31,973 bases of DNA, from assembly GCA_964562985.1 (NCBI GenBank), contig CAZLWE010000038.1, positions 1-31,973 on the forward strand, read 5' to 3'. Positions 1 through 8,299 of the stretch are shown piece by piece. Every line of letters starts with the position of its first letter. Position 1 is the stretch's first letter. Source of the stretch: SHLQ01 sp964562985. GTDB lineage: Bacteria > Actinomycetota > Acidimicrobiia > Acidimicrobiales > SHLQ01. The position numbers and the translations under genes were made by a program. Below the pieces are notes generated by a model that saw nothing but the letters and a program-made list of their open reading frames with translations, ran no database searches and was not told where the DNA came from.

Positions 1-2
1 GT

Positions 3-1838
3 GGCACTGACGATGCTACGTCGTTGGCTGAGCCGGACTCATCCACCGCCGAGGCCGAAGTCGAGTCCGATGAGGACTCCGAGACGGTAGACGATGATGC
101 CGATGAGGTCGCGACAGGTGATGACGATGTCGCAAGTGAGTCCCCGGAGCCCATCGATGCAGATAATGGCGACGAATCGCTCGCCGGAGGCCTCACTGAA
201 GCTGAAGTGGCCGAAGCTCGTCCCGCCGGAACCATCGACTGGCAGACGTGTGGAGTACTGGAGTGCGGGACCCTCGACGTTCCCCTCGATTACCGCGTAG
301 ACGATGGTGAAACGATCTCTATCTCCGTAAACAGAGTGTCGGCCGCTGACCCTGGCCAGCGGATCGGATCCCTGCTCGTAAACCCTGGCGGCCCGGGCGC
401 TCCCGGTACCGACTTCGCTGAAGCTTTCGCCTTTGGGGCATTTCCCGAGGAGTTGACCAACAACTTCGACATCATCGGCTTTGACCCTCGAGGCGTCGGA
501 GCCTCCGAGCCAGCCTTTGCCTGCGGTGGCTCCGGAGAACAACTGGAGGTCCTCTCCGAGATCGTCGACATCATCGACGAGCCCGGCGAAGAGGAAGCCG
601 TCGAACAAGCCGTGCAGCTGTGCATCGATTCGCTCGGTGATGCTGCGGGTCTGATCCACACCGGCTACGTCGCTCGCGACATGAACGAGATTCGGCGTGC
701 GCTGGGCGAAGATCAGATCTCCTACCTCGGCTTCTCCTACGGCTCGATCATCGGTGTCTGGTACGCAACCCTGTTCCCCGAAACCGTTCGGGCGATGGTG
801 ATCGACGGTGCCGACAACCCGATCGACGACATTTCTGACTTTGACGCCCGGCTCGAATCGGCTCGAGAGCAACTTACGCCCATCGAGGATCTCCTCAACC
901 AGGCTCTCGCAGCGTGTTCCGACGCGACGTGCCCAATCTTCAACGGGGGAGACCCGCAGGCCTACTACCTCGACACAGTTGACAAGCTTCCGCTCGTAGC
1001 CGACGTCAGCGCGAACAACCCCGACGCGGGATTCCTCGGGCTCATCACCCCGCTGTACAACGAGGCGCAGTGGCCACTGTTGTGGGATGCGCTCGCCGAC
1101 TTGGGCGAACGTGATGATCCCACCCTGTTCGCGGACTTCGCCGAGTTTCAGCTCGGCCCCGACCCTGGCCTCACCAACATCACCGGATACATCAACTGCT
1201 TGGACAGTTGGGCACTACAACCAGAAGACGACCGTGAGGCCCGCCTCGCTGCGAGTGCGGAGTTCTTTGCTCGTGAGGACGAACTCATCGCGGAGTTTCC
1301 GCTCATCGGTGCGATCGACGATGGTCTGGCCTCAACGTGTAGCCACATGGACGTGTTGGGAACGCCAGCGCTGGGTGTTCCCTTCGATGGTGGCGGCGCC
1401 CCCATCTTGGTCGTCGGCAATACCTCTGACCCAGTGACCTCGTTCGGCGAATCTGAAGAGCTGGTCGAGGAGTCCCTCTCCAACGGATTCTTGGTCGAGG
1501 TCGACCATGCATCGCACACCGTGTATCCGTCCAACCCGTGTGTAAACGATGCCGTGCATGCCGCGCTACTCGATGTGGCCTATCCCGACGGCCGATTGGC
1601 CTGTGATCGGGTAGACAGCGATACCGAGACAGTCCTTATCGAGGTTTGTGTCGCCATTGCGCCGCAGATCCCTGGGGCCGCCGATGTCGACCTCGACAAC
1701 ATTTGCCCAAGCTTTGCTGCCGAGGCGCTCGATCGCTTGGGTGAGGATGCGGTCAACGCCGGTTTGGCGGGTGCCGACGATTCGGCGGCGGAGTCTCTCT
1801 TCGGTATCCTCCAAGAACAGGTACTTTCTGGAGGCTGA
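3..1838 (+). CDS. TAP-like alpha/beta hydrolase (secreted peptidase-like), 5' end outside window
   Basis: The frame is open back to base 3, so the gene is cut by the window edge. A TTG at 24 could serve as a start but gives no signal peptide, so the true start, probably with an export signal, lies upstream. Numbering from that TTG: a strongly acidic low-complexity stretch (1-60) is followed by an alpha/beta hydrolase fold. It has the oxyanion-type NPGGPGAPG (120-128), FDPRGVGAS (153-161), the nucleophile elbow GFSYGS with Ser238, and a TAP-like C-terminal part with the acid in NTSDPVT and the base in DHASHTVY. This is the arrangement of tripeptidyl-aminopeptidase/SlpD-type hydrolases, which cleave N-terminal peptides or esters outside the cell. 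The substrate cannot be told. The stop lies 4 bp before the next gene, so the two are probably co-transcribed. Confidence 0.85.
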   Translation, partial: GTDDATSLAEPDSSTAEAEVESDEDSETVDDDADEVATGDDDVASESPEPIDADNGDESLAGGLTEAEVAEARPAGTIDWQTCGVLECGTLDVPLDYRVDDGETISISVNRVSAADPGQRIGSLLVNPGGPGAPGTDFAEAFAFGAFPEELTNNFDIIGFDPRGVGASEPAFACGGSGEQLEVLSEIVDIIDEPGEEEAVEQAVQLCIDSLGDAAGLIHTGYVARDMNEIRRALGEDQISYLGFSYGSIIGVWYATLFPETVRAMVIDGADNPIDDISDFDARLESAREQLTPIEDLLNQALAACSDATCPIFNGGDPQAYYLDTVDKLPLVADVSANNPDAGFLGLITPLYNEAQWPLLWDALADLGERDDPTLFADFAEFQLGPDPGLTNITGYINCLDSWALQPEDDREARLAASAEFFAREDELIAEFPLIGAIDDGLASTCSHMDVLGTPALGVPFDGGGAPILVVGNTSDPVTSFGESEELVEESLSNGFLVEVDHASHTVYPSNPCVNDAVHAALLDVAYPDGRLACDRVDSDTETVLIEVCVAIAPQIPGAADVDLDNICPSFAAEALDRLGEDAVNAGLAGADDSAAESLFGILQEQVLSGG

Positions 1839-1842
1839 TGCA

Positions 1843-2829
1843 ATGCCTGTACATCTTTCCGACCTTCTGTCGGAACGCACCCACCTTCTCGTCGATGGGG
1901 CGATGGGAACCGAACTGTTCGCTCGCGGACTCACGGCAGGAGACCCTCCTGAGGAGTGGAACGTCGACATTCCCGACCGCGTCGTCGATGTCCACATGAA
2001 CTACATCAAGGCCGGTTCGGACATCATCTTGACGAACTCGTTCGGCGGGTCAGCGTTCCGACTGAAGCTACACAAGCTCGACGACCGCGTAGTTGAGCTG
2101 AACAAGGCTGCAGCCGAGGTTGGTCGCCAAGCCGCTGACGCCTCTGACCGACCTGTCCTCGTCGCCGGATCTATGGGTCCGTCCGGGGAGCTCCTTGAGC
2201 CGCTAGGCGAAATGACACCGCAGACGGCCGCGGACGCCTTCACCGCCCAGGCCGAAGGCCTCGCAGCCGGAGGCGCAGACCTCCTTTGGATCGAAACCAT
2301 GTCGAGCCTCGAGGAGATCGAGGCGGCTTTTGCAGGCGCTCGACGGGCCTGCGACCTTCCGATCGCGGCCACCATGAGCTTCGATACCGCGGGCAGAACC
2401 ATGATGGGCGTCACCGGTGCAGAAGCAGCGGAGCGGCTTACGGCGCTGGGCTTGGCCGCCATCGGCGCAAACTGCGGCAACAACCTCCCGCAAACTGAAG
2501 CGGCGATGGCACAGGTGAAGGCCGGGGCGGGGGACACCCCCGTCATCGTCATGGCCAACGCTGGTATCCCCGAGTTCAAGGGTGACCAACTGTTCTACAA
2601 CGGCTCACCCGATGTCATGGCCGCCCACACCAAGCGGATGATGGAGCTCGGTATCGAGATCATTGGCGGATGCTGTGGTACATCGCCCGAGCACATCGCG
2701 ATGATGCGTCGCACCATTGATGGCACCTATGAACCGCCGGACATTCCAGCGCCGGGACTGCCCGTCGTTGAGAGTTCCGGAGAAGGTCGCGGCGCTCGAG
2801 AAAATCGTCGTCGTCGCCGACGCGGTTAG
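1843..2829 (+). CDS. Homocysteine S-methyltransferase family protein (BHMT / MetH N-domain-like)
   Basis: 328-residue TIM-barrel protein. The start ATG at 1843 has a good GGAGG box (1830-1834) 8 nt upstream. It shows DGAMGTELFARG (18-29), TNSFGG (64-69), NCGNNLP (210-216) and the paired cysteines GGCCGTSPEH (275-284). Cys211, Cys277 and Cys278 match the zinc ligands that bind and activate homocysteine in betaine-homocysteine methyltransferase and the N-terminal module of cobalamin-dependent methionine synthase. It has no cobalamin or pterin module, so the methyl donor (betaine, S-methylmethionine or a corrinoid protein) is unknown. The C-terminus is an arginine-rich tail (RRRRRR) that is not part of the fold. 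It probably follows the upstream hydrolase in one transcript. Its stop overlaps the stop of the convergent aminotransferase by 4 bp. Confidence 0.85.
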   Translation: MPVHLSDLLSERTHLLVDGAMGTELFARGLTAGDPPEEWNVDIPDRVVDVHMNYIKAGSDIILTNSFGGSAFRLKLHKLDDRVVELNKAAAEVGRQAADASDRPVLVAGSMGPSGELLEPLGEMTPQTAADAFTAQAEGLAAGGADLLWIETMSSLEEIEAAFAGARRACDLPIAATMSFDTAGRTMMGVTGAEAAERLTALGLAAIGANCGNNLPQTEAAMAQVKAGAGDTPVIVMANAGIPEFKGDQLFYNGSPDVMAAHTKRMMELGIEIIGGCCGTSPEHIAMMRRTIDGTYEPPDIPAPGLPVVESSGEGRGARENRRRRRRG

Positions 2830-4001
2830 GCCGTCAGCGTCTTTAGGCGAGTGATCGCCTCGTCGAGCACTTCGTCCTTTTTGCAGAATGCGAAGCGGAC
2901 GAGGTGGCGGCCTGCTTCGCGCGTCCGGTAGAAGACCTCGCTCGGGACTGCAACGACCCCGCATGCCTCGGGCAGTGCGAGGCAGAACTCCACGCTCGTG
3001 TTGGGTAGTCCAGCCCGCTCCGCGATTCCGCGGACGTCGCACGTGAGGAAGTAGGTGCCCTGGGTGTGCATTACGTCGAAACTAGCTTCGACGAGTCCTG
3101 CGGCGAGTCGATCTCGCTTCGCTCGCAGATCGCCGCGCAATCCGTTGAAGTAGTCGTCGCCGAGTCGTAGCCCATGTGCGACCGCCGGTTGGAACGGAGC
3201 ACCGTTCACGAACGTGAGGAACTGCTTGGCGGTCATCACGGCGTTCCGCAGCTCCGGAGGTGCCGTCACCCAACCGATCTTCCAGCCCGTAAACGAGAAG
3301 CTCTTTCCGGCTGAGCCGATACTGATCGTCCGTTCACGCATCCCCGGAAGGGCAGCGATGGGCAGGTGCTCGCCATCAAAGACCATATGTTGGTAGACGT
3401 CGTCGCTCACCACGACCAGGTCGTGCTCGATCGCACGTTGGGCAATGACTTCGAGTTCCTCGCGGTCAAATACCTTTCCGGTCGGATTGTGTGGGCTGTT
3501 CAACAGAATCAGACGGGTGCGTTCGCTGAAGGAAGCATCGAGCGCGTCGATTTCGAAGCGCCAGTCCGGGGCGTTGAGAAGCACCGGCCGCTCCACGGCA
3601 CCGGCGAGACCGATCGTCGCCGAGTAGCTGTCGTAGGTCGGTTCAAAGGTGATCACCTCGTCGCCCTCATCGCACAGCGCCAGAATTGCGCCGGCGATCG
3701 CCTCGGTCGCTCCCGCGGTAATAAGGACCTCGGTGTCCGCATCGTAGGACAACCCGTAGAAGCGCTCCTGGTGCTCGGCTACGGCAGCACGAAGATCTGG
3801 CTGGCCCAGCAACGGTGGATATTGGTTCGGGCCCGACCGGACCGCCTCGGCCGCGATCTCCGCCACTTCAGGTGGCCCGTCGGTGTCCGGAAACCCCTGG
3901 CCCAGGTTGACCGAGTTGGTCCGTATTGCGAGCGCACTCATCTCCGCGAAGATCGTCGTTCCCAATCCCTGTAGACGCGGATTTCGCAAAGCTTCGACCA
4001 T
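2826..4001 (-). CDS. Class I/II PLP-dependent aminotransferase
   Basis: 391 residues from the ATG at 4001, chosen because fold type I homologues begin near NPRLQGLGTTIF. The frame stays open further upstream (GTG at 4019, ATG at 4055) and no clear Shine-Dalgarno decides it. Key features are NSPHNPTGK (168-176, substrate carboxylate and PLP contacts), VSDDVYQHM (198-206) and the PLP lysine Lys233 in SAGKSFSFTGWKIGW. The protein resembles methionine/kynurenine-type aminotransferases and the DapC-like group, which transfer amino groups to 2-oxo acids in the cytoplasm. The exact substrate is not readable. Convergence with a homocysteine methyltransferase makes a methionine-related role tempting, but the genes are on opposite strands. 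The promoter must lie inside the short gap to the divergent gene at 4061 or overlap its start. Confidence 0.85.
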   Translation of the reverse strand: MVEALRNPRLQGLGTTIFAEMSALAIRTNSVNLGQGFPDTDGPPEVAEIAAEAVRSGPNQYPPLLGQPDLRAAVAEHQERFYGLSYDADTEVLITAGATEAIAGAILALCDEGDEVITFEPTYDSYSATIGLAGAVERPVLLNAPDWRFEIDALDASFSERTRLILLNSPHNPTGKVFDREELEVIAQRAIEHDLVVVSDDVYQHMVFDGEHLPIAALPGMRERTISIGSAGKSFSFTGWKIGWVTAPPELRNAVMTAKQFLTFVNGAPFQPAVAHGLRLGDDYFNGLRGDLRAKRDRLAAGLVEASFDVMHTQGTYFLTCDVRGIAERAGLPNTSVEFCLALPEACGVVAVPSEVFYRTREAGRHLVRFAFCKKDEVLDEAITRLKTLTA

Positions 4002-4060
4002 GGCGTGAAATTCTGCCACGCTGGAGCGCCGTGAGCGCATTCGACAAAAAGCCATCCAGC

Positions 4061-6025
4061 ATGTTGCTGGGCGTGGATACCGGGGGAACCTTCACCGATG
4101 CCGTCCTGCTCGATGCCGCTGGTCTTGGCGTAGTCCACTCCGCCAAGGCACTGACCACCCCCGACGATCTCTCGGTCGGTGTTTCCAATGCACTCACCGC
4201 CGTAATGGCCGATGTCGAACAGGACTCGGTGAAGATGGTCGCAGTCTCGACCACCTTGGCGACCAATGCGGTCGTGGAAGGCCAAGGCGGCGCGATCTTG
4301 GTCCTGTTGGTCGGTTTCGACGACCAGATGGTTGGACGCGCTGGGATCGCGGAGGCCTTCCCCGACGCGGTGGTCGTACAGGTGCCCGGAGGTCACGACC
4401 ACTACGGCAACGAGGCAGCTCCACTCGACGGAGACGCCATCGATCGAGCGCTCACCGCCCACCAAGGAGATGTCTCGGCGGTCGCAGTGGCAGCAGCGTT
4501 CGCGGTCAGAAACCCCGGACACGAAGAGGCAGTGCGGGATCGGGTTTTCTCAGAAACGACGCTCCCCGTCACCATCTCGTCGGCACTTAGCGATTCACTC
4601 GATGCACCTAGGCGGGCTCTGACCACCGCGCTAAACGCCCGGCTGCTCGGGCGAATTCGCCGACTCTTATCGGCCATCGAAGTATCTGTCGATGATCTCG
4701 GTATCCGCGCACCCATCTTGGTAGCCAAGGGCGATGGCTCGTTGGCGGTAGCAGCTGATGTCGCTAGACGGCCGATCGAAACCGTCCTATCGGGGCCAGC
4801 GGCGTCGATCGTGGGTGCAGCGACACTCTCCGGCCTGGACGACTTCATCTTGAGCGACGTCGGTGGGACCACCACCGATGTTGGGCAGCTCGTAGGTGGC
4901 CGGCCCCGACTGGTCGATGATGGTGCGAAGGTAGGCGGATGGCGCACGATGGTCGAGGCCATTGACGTACGCACTACTGGACTCGGTGGCGATAGCGCTG
5001 TCGTGACCCACAAGGACGAAATCTCGCTCGGGCCTCGTCGGCGCATCCCACTGTCGTTGCTCTCCCTCGAGCATCCGAAGATCGTCGACGTTCTCCAGAC
5101 GCAACTCGCTGATCCGCCATCTCGTGAGTTGGCCGGGGTATTCGTCATCACCCAGCCCAACCGTGCTGCCGCCTACACCGCGAAGTCGAGCGTCGAGCAA
5201 CGCATGCTGGACTCGCTTGCATCCGGCGTTCCCGTTGCGCTCTCCGATATCGCTGCTGGTGCAGTCCAGCGGCGCGCATTCGACCAACTCGTGGCTTCTG
5301 GGGTAGTCGCAGTTGCTGGCTTCACGCCATCCGATGCAGCTCACGTGATCGGAGAACAGGAGACTTGGGATCGGACGGCGGCCGTTGCAGGTGCGAGACT
5401 CCTCGGCTGGTACACCGGGGAGGACGAGGCCACATTCGCTGGTCGAGTGTGTTCGGAGATGGTGCGGCGCAGCGCCGCGTGTGTGCTGGAAGTGGCGCTC
5501 GACGCAGAGCTTGATGAGGTCTTCGCCAACGAGGTTCTCGACGCGGCGATTTCCGGGCACAACCGCGTGGGTTCTGTGGACGTGGCCTTGTCGACCACAA
5601 CGTCGCTGATCGCGGTCGGGGGACCAGCTGGAGTGTTCTATCCCGACGTCGGGCGGCGGGTCGGTGCACAACTCGTCCTGCCCAGCAACTACGAGGTAGC
5701 CAACGCCGTGGGCGCGGCTGCAGGCAGCGTCGTCGTTCGGACTCGCGCGGAGGTGCATGGCGACGGGCCGGGTTCGTATCGAGTGGTGACGGCAAGGGGG
5801 ACGATTCGAGCCGATGGAGCCGAGTCGGCGATCGAAGATGCGACGCAGGCGGCGCGCAACCTCGCGAACGAACTGCTCGCGGCGAGGGGGAGCGGCGTTG
5901 GCCAACTAGGTGAGCCGATAGAGCGCGTCGACATCGAGCGCCACGATGACCCAAATGGGCTGGAGGGCGAAGGCCTCTACGGCGCGGTCATCTCACTCGA
6001 GCTTCGAGCACGACCGGTCTTCTAG
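4061..6025 (+). CDS. Hydantoinase/oxoprolinase family protein (HyuA-like), stand-alone
   Basis: 654 residues from the ATG at 4061. An in-frame GTG at 4031 with GGAG at 4023-4026 is an alternative that adds ten residues. The N-terminal domain has the ASKHA-type phosphate loop GVDTGGTFTDAV (4-15) and VSTTLATNAVVEGQGG (62-77). The second half has LSGPAAS (243-249) and the second phosphate loop SDVGGTTTDVGQL (265-277). A conserved GGPAGVFYPDVG lies near the end. This is the ATP-binding A subunit of N-methylhydantoinase, acetone carboxylase or 5-oxoprolinase enzymes, which open cyclic amides or carboxylate small ketones with ATP. Most relatives work with a HyuB partner encoded next door; none is present here, so activity alone or with a remote partner is open. 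Its stop TAG shares a CTAG palindrome with the stop of the convergent lipoprotein gene. Confidence 0.85.
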   Translation: MLLGVDTGGTFTDAVLLDAAGLGVVHSAKALTTPDDLSVGVSNALTAVMADVEQDSVKMVAVSTTLATNAVVEGQGGAILVLLVGFDDQMVGRAGIAEAFPDAVVVQVPGGHDHYGNEAAPLDGDAIDRALTAHQGDVSAVAVAAAFAVRNPGHEEAVRDRVFSETTLPVTISSALSDSLDAPRRALTTALNARLLGRIRRLLSAIEVSVDDLGIRAPILVAKGDGSLAVAADVARRPIETVLSGPAASIVGAATLSGLDDFILSDVGGTTTDVGQLVGGRPRLVDDGAKVGGWRTMVEAIDVRTTGLGGDSAVVTHKDEISLGPRRRIPLSLLSLEHPKIVDVLQTQLADPPSRELAGVFVITQPNRAAAYTAKSSVEQRMLDSLASGVPVALSDIAAGAVQRRAFDQLVASGVVAVAGFTPSDAAHVIGEQETWDRTAAVAGARLLGWYTGEDEATFAGRVCSEMVRRSAACVLEVALDAELDEVFANEVLDAAISGHNRVGSVDVALSTTTSLIAVGGPAGVFYPDVGRRVGAQLVLPSNYEVANAVGAAAGSVVVRTRAEVHGDGPGSYRVVTARGTIRADGAESAIEDATQAARNLANELLAARGSGVGQLGEPIERVDIERHDDPNGLEGEGLYGAVISLELRARPVF

Positions 6026-6588
6026 TTGGGGATGGCAACGACGAGCTCGGCTCCGCCCCAGCCGTTGGCGAGGTCTCTGCCTTGGACGGTTACCTCGGTA
6101 ATCCCCTCGGGGATTTCGATGCCGTTTTGGCTCCGGGTAAAGGGCTGTTCGTTCGCGTGGTCATGGAGCAGGACGCGAATCCCGAGTTCGTTGCCGTCTG
6201 GGTCGACGACTCGCCACGCGTCCGCGTAGCGCTGCGGTGTGTCGTAGGGCGATGACACCGTCACGGCGAATCGCCATGCGCCGGACGCTTCCTGTACTGC
6301 TTCGACGCCGATGATATCGGGGAACTCCTCCCCAAAGGTTGCCTCGCCTGAGGCGTTTGCGGTCAGGGGCTCGTCTGGTGGCACGGTGGTGGTCTCCGGG
6401 AGTTCGGTGGTGCTAGTGGTCTCCGGGGCCTCGGTGGTGGCAACCTCCGCGGCCGCATCGTCAGAGGAGTCAACGGCTTCAGCCTGTTCCTCGGGAGTGG
6501 CGCGCTCTATTGGGTCGGACTCAGTGGCACAGGCCGCCATCGTCAGGGCGAGAACGACCAAAAGAGACAGGCGACGTAGTCGGGTCAT
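6022..6588 (-). CDS. Thr-rich-stalk lipoprotein of unknown function
   Basis: 188 residues. The ATG at 6588 overlaps the stop of the upstream membrane-protein gene in an ATGA (6585-6588), so translation is coupled. The N-terminus (MTRLRRLSLLVVLALTMAAC) is a lipoprotein signal with lipobox Met-Ala-Ala-Cys20. A Glu/Thr/Pro-rich linker (TTSTTELPETTTVPP) follows, then a domain of about 110 residues starting near TANASGEATFGEEFPDIIG that could be a small beta-sandwich; I do not recognise a named family. It should sit on the outer face of the cytoplasmic membrane. Partnership with the PAP2-like membrane protein is suggested only by the coupling. The C-terminal stop overlaps that of the convergent hydantoinase gene. 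Confidence 0.7.
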   Translation of the reverse strand: MTRLRRLSLLVVLALTMAACATESDPIERATPEEQAEAVDSSDDAAAEVATTEAPETTSTTELPETTTVPPDEPLTANASGEATFGEEFPDIIGVEAVQEASGAWRFAVTVSSPYDTPQRYADAWRVVDPDGNELGIRVLLHDHANEQPFTRSQNGIEIPEGITEVTVQGRDLANGWGGAELVVAIPN

Positions 6589-7244
6589 GACGAGGGAGCA
6601 GTTGTGGCCGGACTCGCCGATTTCTCGCGGGCCCGTCGTTGCCATGGGAAATCGACGGGCTGGCTTTCGAACACAAGGGCGGCGGAGATCAGCGATAACG
6701 CGATGACAAGTGCAGAGCCGACCGCATCGCTCGGCCAGATCTCGCTCGACAAGATCTGTCGGATAGCGACGACGGCCGTCAACACAACACCCAATTCGAT
6801 GAGTATTTGCACGACCAGTCGGGGCGCTCGAAGCCACCACGCCATAAGGACAACTTGGCCGAAGAACACCCCGGTTTGGGTCACCGCCAAGCTCGGGAAC
6901 GATTCGCCCGTCAGCTGCGGGTTTGGTGGCATACGGCCAACAACCCCGTGGAGGACTTGGGTCACGAGCGTGCCGATGATCGACGTGATCACCACGGCGA
7001 CAGCGATTCGCCAATCGAGGAAGATCCCAATGGCCACCAAGATCAGCGTGCCTCCGATGAGTAGCACCGGTGAGCTGATGACCTGAGCTGGCTCCCACCG
7101 GCTCGTATCGGTGCCGTCTAGCAACCAGCTCAACACCGGTTCCTCAACCGTGAGTAGCCACTCAACACGATCTCGGGCGACCGCGGTAGCGGCGATGATG
7201 AGGGCGACGGCGGCGAGCCAGGCGCGAATCCAGGTGGAGCGCAT
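6585..7244 (-). CDS. PAP2-like integral membrane protein with degenerate catalytic motifs
   Basis: 219 residues with about five to six hydrophobic segments. The ATG at 7244 is preferred because TATTGT (7251-7256) lies 6 nt upstream as a leaderless -10 box; ATGs at 7262 and 7271 are alternatives. GRMPPNP (103-109), GESFPSLAVTQTG (113-125) and IRQILSSEIWPSDAVG (161-176) occupy the order and spacing of the three phosphatase motifs of the PAP2 family (RP; PSGH; SR-x5-H-x3-D). However, the PSGH histidine is Ala120 and the second catalytic histidine is Glu168. The family normally removes phosphate from lipid phosphates. This copy probably cannot, and may bind rather than hydrolyse. The assignment rests on motif order and is moderate. 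It forms an operon with the lipoprotein that follows. Confidence 0.6.
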   Translation of the reverse strand: MRSTWIRAWLAAVALIIAATAVARDRVEWLLTVEEPVLSWLLDGTDTSRWEPAQVISSPVLLIGGTLILVAIGIFLDWRIAVAVVITSIIGTLVTQVLHGVVGRMPPNPQLTGESFPSLAVTQTGVFFGQVVLMAWWLRAPRLVVQILIELGVVLTAVVAIRQILSSEIWPSDAVGSALVIALSLISAALVFESQPVDFPWQRRAREKSASPATTAPSS

Positions 7245-7250
7245 GACCAA

Positions 7251-7256
7251 ACAATA
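7251..7256 (-). promoter_or_regulatory. Leaderless -10 box (TATTGT) of the PAP2-like gene
   Basis: TATTGT lies 6 nt before the ATG at 7244 in an AT-rich patch of an otherwise GC-rich gap. This fits the TANNNT actinobacterial -10 and a transcript starting at the start codon. No -35 match is evident. Confidence 0.4.
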
Positions 7257-7387
7257 ATCCATAACCGGCATCCGTCGGGGTCCCCCAACGGGGCGAATCT
7301 TGTGATGGCGGTTCGGCGGAACGTTTCCTGTTCACCGGGTGCCCCAAGTCGTGCAACGCGCGTTCGTAAAGGAAAGTCGACTCGTCC

Positions 7388-7393
7388 TACACT
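7388..7393 (+). promoter_or_regulatory. Leaderless -10 box (TACACT) of the serine protease gene
   Basis: TACACT is separated from the ATG at 7401 by exactly 7 nt, with no Shine-Dalgarno, so the transcript probably starts at the ATG. The box is the right half of an inverted repeat (GGAAAGT 7371-7377 / ACTTTCC 7391-7397). The 10-mer TACACTTTCC recurs at 8946-8955 upstream of the fasciclin-OmpA gene. Confidence 0.5.
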
Positions 7394-7400
7394 TTCCCTG

Positions 7401-8219
7401 ATGCGTGATACGGCCAAATTGGCGATGTTTCGCCGAGCGCCCCTGTGGGTAGCCGTACTATCGGCGTGCCTGATCCTCACCGCGTGCGGAGACGATCGAG
7501 CGATCAATCCCCCGGGGGTCACAGCACCGGACCCCCTAGCCCTTGACGTCGATATCGTGCAGTCCCGCGTACGAACAAGCAATGAGGTGTCTCAACCGGT
7601 TGCACGTCCCGATATTGAGGTGGTCGATGAATCGATCGTGCGCATCATCGGCTTTGGATGCGGCGTTCCTGCGCTCGGCTCAGGCTTTGCCGTGAGCGAG
7701 AACCTGGTTGTTACGAGCGGGCACATCGTTACCGGTCGCGACCCGGAGAGTCTCGCGGTATTGCGCTCCAACGGTGACGAGTTCGCGGCGACGCTCGTTG
7801 GCTTCGACCTCGATCTGGATCTCGCCGTGCTTCGGATAGACGACGTCGCGTTCGACCCGGTGAACCTGATCACCGCGGTTCCTGTGGTTGACGGGGTGGT
7901 TGTCGGAATACGAAGCGATGCGGGAGAACCGTTCATCAACGAAGTTGAATTCACCGTCGATGCCCCGGTGAACGTCAATTGGGACGGCGTATTCCGAGAG
8001 ACAGAATCCCGCTTCCGGGGTGTACGGATCGACGCGCAAATTCAGCCCGGGGATTCGGGAAGCGGATTATTTGTGAATAATCGCGACGTCATTGGCCTGG
8101 TCCACTCGCGGAACCGCAGTGGGATCCCTCGGGCCTACGCGGTGGGCAGTGTCGAGATCGCCGACTTCGTCGATTCGATCGACCCAGCCGTCGAAGTGGT
8201 GGCAGATCGCTGCGCATAG
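7401..8219 (+). CDS. Trypsin-like serine protease lipoprotein
   Basis: 272 residues from the ATG at 7401, set by the leaderless -10 box. A lipoprotein signal ends at Leu-Thr-Ala-Cys29. A chymotrypsin-fold domain with a clear triad follows: His108 in TSGHIV, Asp140 in DLDLAVLRID, and Ser219 in IQPGDSGSGLF. It lacks a PDZ domain, so it is simpler than HtrA/DegP; it resembles short actinobacterial S1-family extracytoplasmic proteases. The location is the outer face of the membrane. A role in envelope protein quality control is inference. An MprAB-like two-component pair lies about 2.7 kb downstream; in mycobacteria such a pair controls the protease PepD, but no direct link is visible here apart from proximity. 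Confidence 0.85.
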   Translation: MRDTAKLAMFRRAPLWVAVLSACLILTACGDDRAINPPGVTAPDPLALDVDIVQSRVRTSNEVSQPVARPDIEVVDESIVRIIGFGCGVPALGSGFAVSENLVVTSGHIVTGRDPESLAVLRSNGDEFAATLVGFDLDLDLAVLRIDDVAFDPVNLITAVPVVDGVVVGIRSDAGEPFINEVEFTVDAPVNVNWDGVFRETESRFRGVRIDAQIQPGDSGSGLFVNNRDVIGLVHSRNRSGIPRAYAVGSVEIADFVDSIDPAVEVVADRCA

Positions 8220-8287
8220 TCGCCGATCCGTGAGAAGAGCTGGGGAATTAGTTCCGGATTCGGATAACTCGTACGTATTGGTGTGTT

Positions 8288-8293
8288 TAAGGT
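8288..8293 (+). promoter_or_regulatory. Possible -10 box / Shine-Dalgarno of msrA
   Basis: TAAGGT (8288-8293) lies 6 nt before the ATG at 8300 and fits a leaderless -10. The overlapping AAGGTG (8289-8294) could instead be a Shine-Dalgarno. The sequence cannot decide between them. Confidence 0.3.
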
Positions 8294-8299
8294 GTCGTT

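Noticed and set aside
39..872. Long minus-strand open frame opposite the TAP-like hydrolase
   Set aside because: Shadow of the well-supported plus-strand gene; no motif and no ribosome-binding site.
4787..5905. 372-codon minus-strand open frame opposite the hydantoinase gene
   Set aside because: Antisense shadow in GC-rich DNA; the sense gene has intact family motifs throughout.
7371..7386. GGAAAGT with CGTC as an ECF-sigma promoter
   Set aside because: The two elements are far closer than the roughly 16-17 bp spacing of ECF promoters.
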